The notes beneath the pieces are model-generated. The model was not told the DNA's origin and did no database searches. It was given only the letters and a program-made list of their open reading frames with translations. Shown piece by piece: positions 7,314 to 19,300 of a stretch of 64,000 nt of DNA. The stretch lies in assembly GCF_000759445.1 (NCBI RefSeq), contig NZ_JRMB01000001.1, positions 2,046,001 to 2,110,000 on the forward strand, in the 5' to 3' direction. Numbering within the stretch: the first letter of the stretch is position 1; each line of letters starts with the position of its first letter. This DNA is from Pseudomonas lutea. Its GTDB lineage: Bacteria > Pseudomonadota > Gammaproteobacteria > Pseudomonadales > Pseudomonadaceae. A program made the position numbers and the translations under genes.

Positions 7314-10300
7314 TTCTTATCTAGAATTTCAATATTCTTGATCGCCGGAAGATACTCGCCGCCCTGCTTATTGAGCAAGAACTGTTGAGACTTACCCGCA
7401 TCAGGGCCAATCATTTTAAACCAGCCATCTTTCCCGCCTTGCAGCAAGCTGTTAGCTGGAACATCAAATTCAACATAGACAGAGCCTTTGGGTGCAGGCC
7501 CTTTAAAGTCGGCGACGCCATTAGTCGAAATAAAGGTTTGTCCTCCACCGCCTTGCACCACTTTTTTTGTATTTCGCATCTGCGCCAGCTCATCAGGAGA
7601 CATCCACCTTCCTACACGAGTCATGCTGACATCGTTGACTACCTTGGTTTCGCCAAGTTTTAACGGAGAGCTGACTGTTGCTTTTACACCGCTAAGCAAA
7701 GCGCCTTCCGCTGCGCCAGCTGCGCCAACGCCGTCCGCAAAAACCTTCGCGGCGATCGCGATCTTAATAGCCATCTCTTCTTCAAGCAAGAAAGCGAGCT
7801 GCCCGATCCTGGCGTCGTCTTCCTGGGCGGCTGCGATCTGAGCACTATGGCCAATACCGTTGTAAAGATGCTCGTCTTCGGAAGCCCCTCGAACCTGAGT
7901 CTGGAAAAAGTCCTTGACCGTCTGCGAATTGGCTGCCGTCCACGCTGCCTTCTGGTCTGCAGTGCCTGCAAAAGGATAATCGTAGGTTTTGTACACACCA
8001 TTCTGTTGCAGGCCGGATAAGGCATCTTGGGCAGCTTGGATACCCACTTGACCAGCCATTTCATCCAGATAAGATTTAAAGTCGTTATTGAGCTCCTCTC
8101 GCTCAGCATTAGTTAGCGTCTGATTGTTATGAAGCTTGTCAAAAAGATAATCACTTCGTTGATCGTTCTGCCATGCGCTGACAAATTCCGCCTTTTGCTC
8201 CGCAGTGGCAGTGCCGTTTTTCATCGCTTCACGGTCTGCATCGCGTCGCGCCTGTGAAACCGGCCCGAGAAAGTTGTATTCGGTTGCATTGGCTGCAACA
8301 GCTGCTCCAACGTTCAACTTGCCGCCAGTCGCAGCCGCTGCCAGAACACCAATTAGCTGAGACACACCCAACAATTTCGCGCTCTCAGCTTTTTGTTGTT
8401 CAGGTGTCGCTGTTCCACTCAAAGTGTTTGGCGCCACCACGCTGGCCACCGCTTCCACGAGCGCTTCATCACCGCCAGCCGCAAGCGCGCCAGTCGCAAA
8501 ATCACCGCCTTGAGCCATCGACAGTAATCCGCCCAACATTGCATGAAGGCCAACCTTTGTTATCTTTCCGCCTGCAAATGATGAACCACTGATGTTGTTG
8601 GCTAACGTTGCACCCGCAATGGTCACGCCCTCTCCAGCCAGCGCACCAAGAAAGTTTTTTCCAAGGTTTCCGCCCTGCAGAACTGTAGTGATAAACGCAT
8701 TTGCAAGTGCTGTTTCACCCGCTGCAATAACAGTATTTGCGTTTAGCACCGTTGGATCGAAGTTGAAAGTCTGACCAACTTCAGCAGTGAGTGCGGCAAC
8801 CGTAGCATTTTTAAGGCTGCTGCCGCTGAACGTGTCTTTAAACGCAGCACCAATATTGCCTTTGTTTGAGATCGCGCTATTTATGCCGGTATTGGCCAGA
8901 CTTGCCACAAAAGCGGCGTCAGTGGTAGCCAGTCCAAGACCTGCAGGGCCTAGTGCTACCGCCAATGCAATGGCGAGGACCAGTTGCGCGCCTGCACCTA
9001 ACCCTGAATTACTGTACTTAAAGGAGTCATGCGCCTCTTTCACCAAGTTCCAATCAACATCACCCCGCTTCTCCGCATCTTTCAGCCAGGCCAAATCAGG
9101 ATCAGCCTTGACCATCGCATCGATCGCTTGGCTTACCGTCTGCCGGTTAACCTGTTTAACGTCGATGTGCAGACCATCAACAGCATCTACAACGAGATTG
9201 CCTTTGGCGATCAATTCGCTCTGGCGCAACGTCTCATCGGTCTTGCCCTTCCCGGACATGGAGTTCCAGGCAAGGCTGCTATTGCTCTTCGAATGATTCT
9301 CCTGATGCAGGTCTTTAACACCCTCGAAGTTGATCGCACCTCCGCTGTTGATCGTGAGGTCTTTACCGCTGTTGAGTTTGGCGACCTGATAGGTCTGATC
9401 GCCGCTGCTCACCAGCACAAGGTTGCCGCCAGAAGTGATCTCACTGCTGATGTTGGTGACTTGCGTGACTTCGTCGTGCTTGGTTTTCTTGGCGCCGAAG
9501 TGACCCTTTTTCTTCATGTCGTACAGCGAGTAATCGTTGTCCTGCGCGGCCAGGATTTCGAGTTTGTTGCCAGCCGCCAGGTACGCCTCGTCGTTGGCGG
9601 CGATGCGGCTGGAGGTGACGGCCAGGTTTTGCCCGGCGCTGACAGCCACGCTACCGCCCGCCGTGATCTCGGTCTGGACCTGGCTGACGTGATCTTCCTG
9701 CTTTTTGACCTTCTTGCTCTTGCTGTACGAATGCTCCTCATCCGCCGCCGAGCTGATGGTGACGTCTTCGGTCGCAGCCATGGCGATGTCGCGTTTGGCG
9801 TCGATCTGGCTGGCGATGGCGTTGATATCGCGTCCGGCCTGAACCGAGAGGTCGCGGCCTGCGCTGACCGTCGAGCCGATCTGGGTGATGTCGCTGCTGG
9901 TGTGTTTGCGATTCAGCACGAGGCTGTCGGTCAGCTGGGTCGAGGCGGTGTTGACGTCTCGTCCAGCGTTCAGCGCCATGTCGCGGCCGCTCTGGAGCGC
10001 GCTGCCGATGTTGTTGATGTCTCGGCCAGCCGAGACGTTCAGGTCGTTGGCCGCTTCGATGCGCGCGGCGTTGTCGGCGTACTCCTTGTGCAGTTCGCCT
10101 CGCACGTCGCTGTCCAGCGAAGTGACGCTGCGCTCGTTGGTGACATCGCCGCCGATGGCGGTCACGGTGACGTCGCGACCGGCGATGATGCCGCCCGCTT
10201 TGTTGGTGACGTCGTTGCCCGCGAGCAAGTCCAGGCGGTTGCCCGCTGAGATCAGGCCGCTGTTGACGAGGTCATTGCCGGCGGTGGCGGACAGGTTGTG

Positions 10301-13300
10301 GGTGGCCTTGAGGGTGCCGACGTTGTCGAGGTTCTGGCCGGCGATGAGGGTCACGTCCTTACCGGCGATCAGCGCGCCGTTCGGGGCGAGACGACCGTCG
10401 GCCTGGGCCAGGTAGAGCACCGGCACCAGCACGTTTTCGCCATTCACTTCACGCTCTTCGAGCCAGACGATGTCGTGGGTCAGCGCCGCTACCTGCTGGG
10501 AGGTCAGCGACACGCCGACGGACAGGTTGAGCTGATCCTTGCTGGCGATGGCGTTGTTCATCAGGTACTTGAACTGATCCTCGTTGGAGGTCTGTCCGTC
10601 GATGAACGCCTGGCCGGTACGCGAGGTGACGGCTTGTTGCACCAGACGCTGTTCGTAGAGGCCATCGCCCAGGCGCTTGGCGCTTTCGTCGGGGTTGTAG
10701 CCCAGGCCCGCGAGCAGGTAGTCCGAGCTCATGAACTGCTTGAGGTCGGTGAGCACCGGGTTGGTTTCGATCAGGTATTTGCCGGTGTTGGGCGTGGCTG
10801 CGGTGGACGGCAGGCCCTGAACTCGGGCGACGGTTTGTGCGGTCGCGGAATGGCTTGTTGCGATGGCGCTTGCGCCGGTACCGGTGCCGAAAGTGCCTGT
10901 AGAGCCCCGAGTTCCTGAGGAGCCAGTAACGTCTGCTGGGCCGGCGACACCGGTACTACCGCTGACACCTGCTACGCCTCTGACGCCTGAGACACTCGCG
11001 ACACCTGCGACTTGGTCGACGGCTGCAATGCCGCCAGAGCCGGGCTGGTGGCTTGGAACCGAGAATCCGCCGTTCCCTGTATCGCCGGGTGCCGAGAGGT
11101 CGAAAGCCGATGCATTGGCATTGATCCCGGATGCATTGCGGGTCGAATCGCCGAGCTGCCGGCTTGTGCCGAGTGCCTGATTTGCGGAAGCGATCTGCAG
11201 GCTGCTGCCCTGACCTACGGGAAGGGCCTGGTCGCGTTGAGCGCTTGAAATGCTGGCGCCGGTCATGGTCCAGCTTTGCGGTGCGGCAGTGGGGGCAGCG
11301 ACAGCGGCGTTACTGCCGCCCTGCCCGCTCAGGCGAAAGAGGCCGTTTTGTCCGGTGGGGAGGCTGAATCCGGGCAGCGCGGTAGGATCGACCTGCCGTT
11401 GCGCGAGGTCGGGAGGCAGCTGTGCATTCAGGCGGACGACGACGGTCTGACCAGTGCCGTTGGCGTGGGTGTCGGCGACTTTGTTGGTGCCGCCGGCGGA
11501 AGCGTAGTCTTCGTGGATGACGCTGTTTTGCAGATCTTTGGTGGCAGTGATCGCCACGTTTCCGCCCGCCTGGATGACGGCGCTGCGACCGGCGTTGCCG
11601 GTGCCGTCTTTGGCGACTTCGACGTCGCTGACCAGCGTCATGGCCGTGATTTCGGTGGGTAGTTGCAGAAGGTTTGCCGGGTCGTATTGGGAGACCGGCT
11701 TGGAGCCGAATCCGTAACCTGTAAGCGTATTGGTAACAGCAGCGCCGGTTATCGCATCCGTGATTGAAGTCACTTTTACGGTGCCACCGTCATGCCCCGG
11801 CTCCCGGCCGGTTTTATAGGTGACAACCGCAAGGCGCAGCTCGCCCGACGGGGCCACGTAGTAGATCTTTGGAAAATCGGGGTTGTCGCGTTGGTTAAAG
11901 GCATCAATCGTAGGCAGGAAGCGTCTGACCGTCCCATCTGTAGAACCACCATGGAAGAACGTCCGTGTGCGCTCAACCGTCCCACTCACCGCACCAATGT
12001 TCTTGACGTTATCCGCCTGGATCGAAATATTGCCGACTGCACTTACCGTGCTCTTGCTGTTAAGAAAGCTGCCGCCGGTAAAGTTGAAATTACCGCCGGA
12101 CGTCATCAATGCAGAAGCGCTGGTATCGTTGTCCTGCCCTGCGTCGAAGGTTTCGCGGGCGATGTAATTAACCGAGTAATGGTCACCGCTGCAGTCGACG
12201 CACTGCACCGCAATAAACCCGCTCACCAGGGTGCGGCCGACCGCAAAATCCTGCGCGCCGCCCGAACCCTCGGTGCGATTTTCAAACGCTGTGGCATTGA
12301 TGGTGAACGTGCGACCGCTCTCCATCGAGCCGGAGACGTTGGAGACTTGGCCGGCACGTGCAGTCCCGTAACCGCCAATGCTCAGATCACGCAGGCTGTA
12401 GAAATCGCCCTTCGTGTTGGTCAGGGTGCCGGTATTCAGCTGCATGTTCGCGCCGCTGAAGATCAGCCCCTGATTGTTGTTCAGCGAAGGCGTCGTGATC
12501 GTGAGGGACTGGCCCGCGCCCAACGTGCCGTAGTTGGTGACGCTGCCCGCAGTGACAAAGAGGTCCGCACTTGAAGTCAGGCGACCGAAGTTGTTCACAG
12601 CCCCCGCCACATTGATATCCGTCCGCCCACCCCCTGCAATCGAGGTCGGCGCATTCAGATCGAGCCGATTCGCGCTCAAGCCCAACGTGCCCAGGCTGGT
12701 CAGTCGGCCATTGCCCGAGTAACCGCCCGACAACGAGACATTCATCGCGCCGTCACTGGCGATCAACCCGTCGTTAATCCAGTTGCCGCCCGTTCCGACA
12801 AATGCGTTCGAGGCCAGCAACTGACCCGCCGCTGTCTGGGTGAAGTTGTTGACGTTGACGTTCAACGTGCCGGCTTGAAGAACGCTGCTGTTGGTCCAGG
12901 TGTCGGCGTTGAGGGTCAGCACGCCGCGCGTGACCAGGCTGCCGCCGGCGTTCATGACGTTGTCGGTGGACACGCCGAAGTTGCCGCTGCCGACGTGCAA
13001 AATGCTGCCGCCGCCGTTGAGCAGGCTGCCGACGCCGACAGCCAGGTCGGTGTTGGCGGTTTCCAGGGCGCCGTTGCGGTTGTCGAACAGGCCACTGATT
13101 TGCAGGTTGGTCAGGCCGCTGGTGCCGAGTGCGCGCAGTTTGCCGGTCTGGTTGTCGAGGCTGGCGGCGCTGATGTTAAGGGTGCTGTCGCTCTCGATGA
13201 TGCCGAGTCGGTTGTTCAAGGCACCGGCGAGGCTGAGGTCGATTTGCTGACCGGCAATCTGGCCGTCGTTGTCGCCGCTGTTATCGAAATTGTTGCCGGT

Positions 13301-16300
13301 GACGTTGATCCGCTGTCTGGCGTACAGGCCGCCGTTGCGGTTGTCGAAGTTGCCGCCGCCGGTGTAGATGAGCGCGTCGCCGCTCTGCGCGGAGACCCGG
13401 CCGCCGTAGTTGTCGATGCCGGCGAGTGCGCGGATGTCGAGGCTTTGCGCCTGAGTGATGCCGCCCTGACGATTGGTGTCGTAGCCGTTTTTCAGCACGC
13501 CGGTGATGCGCGCGACGAAGGCGCTCTGCAGGCTCGACAGCACGCCGCCGCGGTTGTCGACGTTGTTGGCGGTCAGGTTGAGGTTGCCGGCTTGGGCGAT
13601 GATCCGGCCGTTCTGGCCGTCGATGTTGCCGTTGACGGTCAGGTCCAGCGCGCCCTGGCTTTGCAGGGTGCCGCTGGCGTTGGCAAGGCTTGCAGCCTGC
13701 AACGCGAGGTTGGCGTTTTTGCTGTAGATGAGGCCGTCGTTGTTGTTCTGAACGGCGCCGCTGGCGTTGACCTGAAACTGATCGTTGGCGGCGACGGTGC
13801 CGCGATTGCTGTTGTCCAGGCCACCGGTGGTGAGGGTCAGCGCGCGCTGGCTGGCGAGTTGGCCGCCCTGGTTGTTGATCTGGGCGGCGCGCTGGATAAG
13901 CAGGTTGCCAGCGCTGGCGAGCTTGCCGCCGGTGTTGGTCAGGGTGCCAAGCAGGTCGAGGGTGACGGCGGCGTTACCCGCGACCGTGCCCGCGCTGTTG
14001 TCCAGGTCGGTGCCGGTGAAGCTGATGTTCTGTTGCGCGTTGACCGTGCCTGCCGCGTTGCCGAGTTTCGCGGCATTGATGGTCAGGGCGGCGCCGCTGT
14101 CGATCAGGCCGTTCTGGCTGTTGTCCAGCACGCCGCCGACGTTGAACGTCTGGCCGCCGCCGCTGGACAGAATCCCGCCGCGGTTATCGACGCTGGCGGC
14201 GCGCACATTGAGGCCTTTCTGGCTGACCAGCGCCCCGGCGTTGCCGTTGAGCAATGCGCCCGTCAGGTTGACGCCGACATCGCCGCTACGGCTGGAGAGT
14301 GTGCCGCTGTTGCGGTTGTCCAGCGTTGCGCCGTTAACGCTGAGCCCTTCCCAACCGGAGATGAGGCCGGCCTGGTTGACCAGCGTACTGGCGTTGAGCG
14401 CCAGGTTCTGGTTGCTGATCAGTCGGCCGCTGCTGTTGTCCAGCGTGCGCCCGGTCAATGTGAAACTCTGGGCGCTGGACATCTCGCCAGCCTGGTTGTT
14501 GAAGTCGCGCAGACGGTTGACGGTCAAGGCGCCTTTCGCCGTGACCAGCCCGCGTTGGTTGTTGAGATCCCCGCCGTTGAGGTCCAGCGTCACGGCACCG
14601 TCACCCAAGAGCCGTCCGCCGTTCTGGGTCAGGCTGTTGAGCGCGAGGGTCACGTCACCCTTGGCCGAGACTTCACCGCCGTCGCTGGAATCCAGCGACG
14701 CAGCGTTCAGGTGCAGTGTGCCCTTGCTGTTGATCAGCCCGGAGGTGCGGTTGTCCAGCGAACCGCTGTGCAGGGTCAGGTCAGTGCCGGCCAGCAGCAG
14801 GCCGCCGCGGTTGTCGAGGTCGACAGCGGTGGCGTCGAGCGCGCCGGTCGCGTTGATCAAGCCGTTGCTCTGGTTGGTGAGCAGGCCGTGAACATTCAGG
14901 CCGAAGTCACTGCGGCTGGTCAGGGTGCCGGCGCTGTTGTCCAGCGAGCCGGCGTCGATGTTCAAGCTGGCGGCAGCGATCATGCCTTTGACGTTGGTCA
15001 ACGCCTGGGCAACGCGGACAATCAACGGCTGGTTGCTGAGCAGTTTGCCGTTGCTGTTGTCGAGACTGTCGGCGCTGAAGGTGAAGCCCTGAGTGCTGGA
15101 GATTTCACCCTTCTGGTTGTTAACGCCGGCCAGGTTTTTCAGCAGCAGAACGCCGGGGGCGTTGATCAGGCCGCTCTGGTTATTCAGCTGGCCGTGATTC
15201 AGATCAAGGGTCAGGTCGGTGTTGCTGAAGAGCATCCCGCCTTGTTGATCCAGCCCACTGACACTGGCCGAGAGCGCGCCGTTGCTGCCAATGCTGCCGC
15301 CGTCGCGGTTGCTCACCTGAGCCGCCACCATCTCCAGTGTCGAGGCGCTGCTGACGCGGCCGTTCTGGCTGTTAGTGAAGTCGCCGGTGTGCAGCGAGAG
15401 CGCGCCTTTGCCGCTGATGCTGCCGCTTTGGCTGTTGTCGAGGCTGCTGCTGTTAAGGGTCAACGCGCCATCAGTAACCAGCTTGCCGCCCTGGTTGCCG
15501 ATCGCACCGCTGCTGTTGACGGTCAACGCACCGGCACTGGACAGACTGCCGGCGTCGTTGGTCAACGCAGCGCTGCGCACGTTCAGGGTGCCTTCGCTGT
15601 CGATCAAGCCCTGGCTGTTGAGCAACGCGCCGCTGAGGTCTACGTCTATGTTCTGCTCGCTGGCCAGATTGCCGCCGCTGTTGTCCAGCTGCGTGCCCGT
15701 AACCGTCAGCAATGACTTGCCGGACAACACGCCGCTATTACGGTTGAGCAATTGATCGACGGTCAGGGTCAGGGACTTTTGGCCGATGACGCGGCCTGCG
15801 TCGCTGTTGTCCAGCCGCTGGCCGGTGATGCTGATGTTGTCCTGGCTGGACAGCTCACCGCCGCGGTTGTCGATGCTGTCGACGTTCAAGGTCATGACGC
15901 CGTTGGCGCTGACCAGGCCGTCCTGGCGGTTGTCCAGGCTTGCGCCGGTGAGGTTCAGCGCGCCCAGGGCGATCAACTGGCCGCCCTGCTGTTGCAGGCC
16001 GCCGATGTTGGCGATCAGGTCCTGTTTGCTGGCGATCTGGCCCAGGCCGTTGTCGACGCTGGCGGCATTGAGGGTCAGCTTGCCGTCGGCCACCAAGGTG
16101 GCGTTATGGTTATTCAGGGCGTTGCTGACGGTGAGGTTAAACGCACCTTGGCTGCTGAGCAGGCCGTCGGTGTTGTCGAGGCTGTCGCTATTGGCGTCGA
16201 GTGACGCGGCGGAAATCACGCCTTTCACGTTGTCGAGCGCTTGGGCCACGCGCACGATCAGGGCTTTATCGCTGAGCAACTTACCGCTGCTGTTATCGAG

Positions 16301-19300
16301 GCTGTCGGCGCTGAAGGTGAAGGCCTGGGTGCTGGAGATTTCGCCGTTCTGGTTGTTCACGCCCGCCAGGTTTTTCAACAGCAACGCGCCGGGCGAGTTG
16401 ATCAGGCCATTCTGGTTGTTGAGCTGGCCGTGATTGAGGTCGAGGGTCAAGGCGCCGTTGCTGAACAGCTCGCCGCCCTGCTGATCGAGGCCGGTCACGC
16501 TCGCGGTGACCGTCTTGGTGGCGGCGATGCGCGCGCCGTCCTGATTGGTCACCTGTTCTGCGGTGAGGGTCAGGGTGTCGGCGCTGGTGAGTTGACCGCC
16601 GTGGCTATTATCGAAGGCGCCGGTCGTGACCACCGCGCCGGTTTTGCCGGAAAGCGCCCCCTTGTTGCGGTTATCGAGGCTGGCACTGGCGAGGGTCAGC
16701 TCGCTGTCGGTGGTGATCGAGCCGTGCTGGTTGTTGATCGCGCCGGCGCTGGTGATCGTCAACGCACCCGCGCTGGATACGCTGCCTGCGGCATTCGACA
16801 GCGATGCTGCCTTGAGGCTCAGTGCGGCTTCGCTGCTGAGCAACCCGGCGTCGTTGAGCAGCGCGCCGCCAAGGTCGACGGCCAGACCGTTCTGGCTCGC
16901 GAGGGTGCCGGCGCTGTTGTCCAGCGTTGAGCCGGTCAGGTGCAGGGTGTCGCCAAACAGCATCCCTTTGGCGCGGTTGATCAGACGATCGACGTTGAGC
17001 TGCAAGGCCGTGCCGGCAATGACTTTGCCGGCGTCGCTGTTGTCCAGTTGCTGCCCGGTGATCGTCACGTCCTGCTGGCTGGACAGCTCGCCGCCACGGT
17101 TATTCACGTTTCCGACGCTGAGTTTCAGCGCTTTTGTCGCACCCACCAATCCTGCGCCGCTGTTATCGAGGGTGTTACCGGTCAGCGTCAGATTGCCCTG
17201 AGCGACGAACTCACCCCCCTGCTGCGCGAGGTCGCCGACGTTGGCCACCAGGTCGGACTGACTGGCGATGCGGCCAGCGCCGTTTCGCACTCTGTCGGCC
17301 TGGACTTGCAGCAAACCGGCGGCACTGAGCAGGCCGTTCTGGTTATTCAACTGCTGGCCGAAGAACGCAATCCCGCCCTTGCCGCTGATCAGGCCTTGCT
17401 GGCTGTTATCCAGCGCATCGATGAACAGCTGCATGTCTTTGTTGGCACGCATCGAGCCGCCGCGGTTATCGACGGTCGCGCTGCGCAGGGTCAAGGCGTT
17501 CTGCGTCGACACCACGCCGCCTCGGTTGTCCAGCGACAGGCTTTGCAAGGCCAATGCGCCTTTGGACTGAATACTGCCGCCGGCCTGATTGTTCAACGCG
17601 CCGATGAGCGTGAGCGTGACGTCGCCATCAGACACCACAGTGCCTGACTGGCTGTTGTCCAGACTGCTCGCGGTGAGGGTCACGCTATCGGCGGCACCCA
17701 GTGTGCCGCCCTGACTGTTGATCGCGCCGCTGACGCCTACGGTCAGGCGTTCATCGGCGGTGATCTGCCCGCCAGCGTTGTTCAGACTGGCCGCCGTGAC
17801 GGTGCCGATCTGCGCCGCCGACAGCTCGCCGTTCTGGTTCGACAGTGCGGCGTCGACGACCACATTCAACGCTGCATCACTGCTGACGCTGCCATCGTCG
17901 TTGAGCAGCGTGCCGGCGTGCAGGTCGATGCCCTTGCCGGAAATCAGCCCGCGCACGTTGCTCAGTTCCCGGTTAACCGTTAAGAGCAGCGACTGTTTGC
18001 TGATCAGCGAGCCGTCGTCGTTTTGCAGGTCGTCAGCTTCTAAGGCAAAGGCGTTGAGGCTGGAAATTTCGCCGGAGCGGTTGTCGACCCGAGTGAGGTT
18101 TTTCAGCAGCAACTGCCCCGGCGCCGTGATCACGCCACCCTGGTTGTTGAGCAGCCCGCCGTGGAGGTCCAGGCTGACATCGCCGTTGCTGTAAAGATGC
18201 CCGCCGTTGTGCTGGTCCAGCCCGGTGACAGACGCCGTTAGTGCCTTCGCACTGGCAATGCGACCTGCGTCGCTGTTATCGACTTGCTGCGCTGTCAGCA
18301 GCAGCGCGCCGGTGCTGGTCAATGTCCCGTTGCGGTTGTTGAATGCGGCGGTGTTGACGGTGACGCCAGCCCCCGCCATTCGACCGCCGTTGCTGTTGTC
18401 GGCCGCGCCGCTTTGCAGGCTCAGGTCACTGACGCTGGTCAGCTCGCCCCCGCGGTTGTCCACGCTGGCCGCGTTGATGCGGGTGCTGCCGTTGGCGGTG
18501 ACCGTTCCCGATCCGTTGAGCAGTTGTCCGGCGATATCCGCCGACAGCGCGCCAACACTGCTTACCTTGCCCTTCTGGCTGTTGTCGAAGGTTTGTGCCG
18601 TGATCGCCAGGTTGCCGTTGCTGGTGATCAGGCCGCCGCTGGCGTTCCACAGTTGGCTGGCGGCTATCGACAAATCGCCCTGGCTCAACACTTGACCGGC
18701 CTGACGGTTGTCCAGGCTGGCTGCTTTGATTTGCGCGCCATTAGAGGTGATCACACCGGCTTGATTGAGCAGTTGCCCGGAGATGTCCGCAGACAAAGCG
18801 GCAACGCTCGATATCTTGCCCAGAGTGCTGTTGTCGAGATCGCGCGCGGTGATCGACAGATTGCCGTTGCTCGAAATGAGACCGCCGCTGGCGTTCCATA
18901 CCTGAGGGGCTGCAATGGTCAGACTGCCCAGACTCAACACCTGACCCGCCTGACGGTTATCAAGCATGGTGGTGTTGATCTGCACACCGCTGCCGGTGAT
19001 CAACCCACCACCGTTATTGAGCAGTGGACCGGAAATGTTCGCGGTCAAGGCAGCAAGACTAGACACCTTGCCCTGCTGGCTGTTATCGAGGTTTTGCGCG
19101 GTGATCAACAGGTCACCGTTGCTAGTGACCGCACCGCCGCTGGCGTTCTTCAACTGATTGGCGGCAATCGAGAGAATGCCCTGACTCAACACTTGGCCGC
19201 CCTCGTGGTTATCCAGGGTCGCCGTGTTGATCTGCACACCGTTGGCGGTAATCAGGCCTGCGCTGTTGAGCAGTTGCCCGGAGATGTCCGCAGACAAAGC

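Noticed and set aside
12875..15715. A 946-codon plus-strand open frame and many similar long frames within 9-21 kb
   Set aside because: They are antisense shadows of the GC-rich repetitive exoprotein gene; their repeats simply mirror the FHA repeats and they have no family features or ribosome sites.
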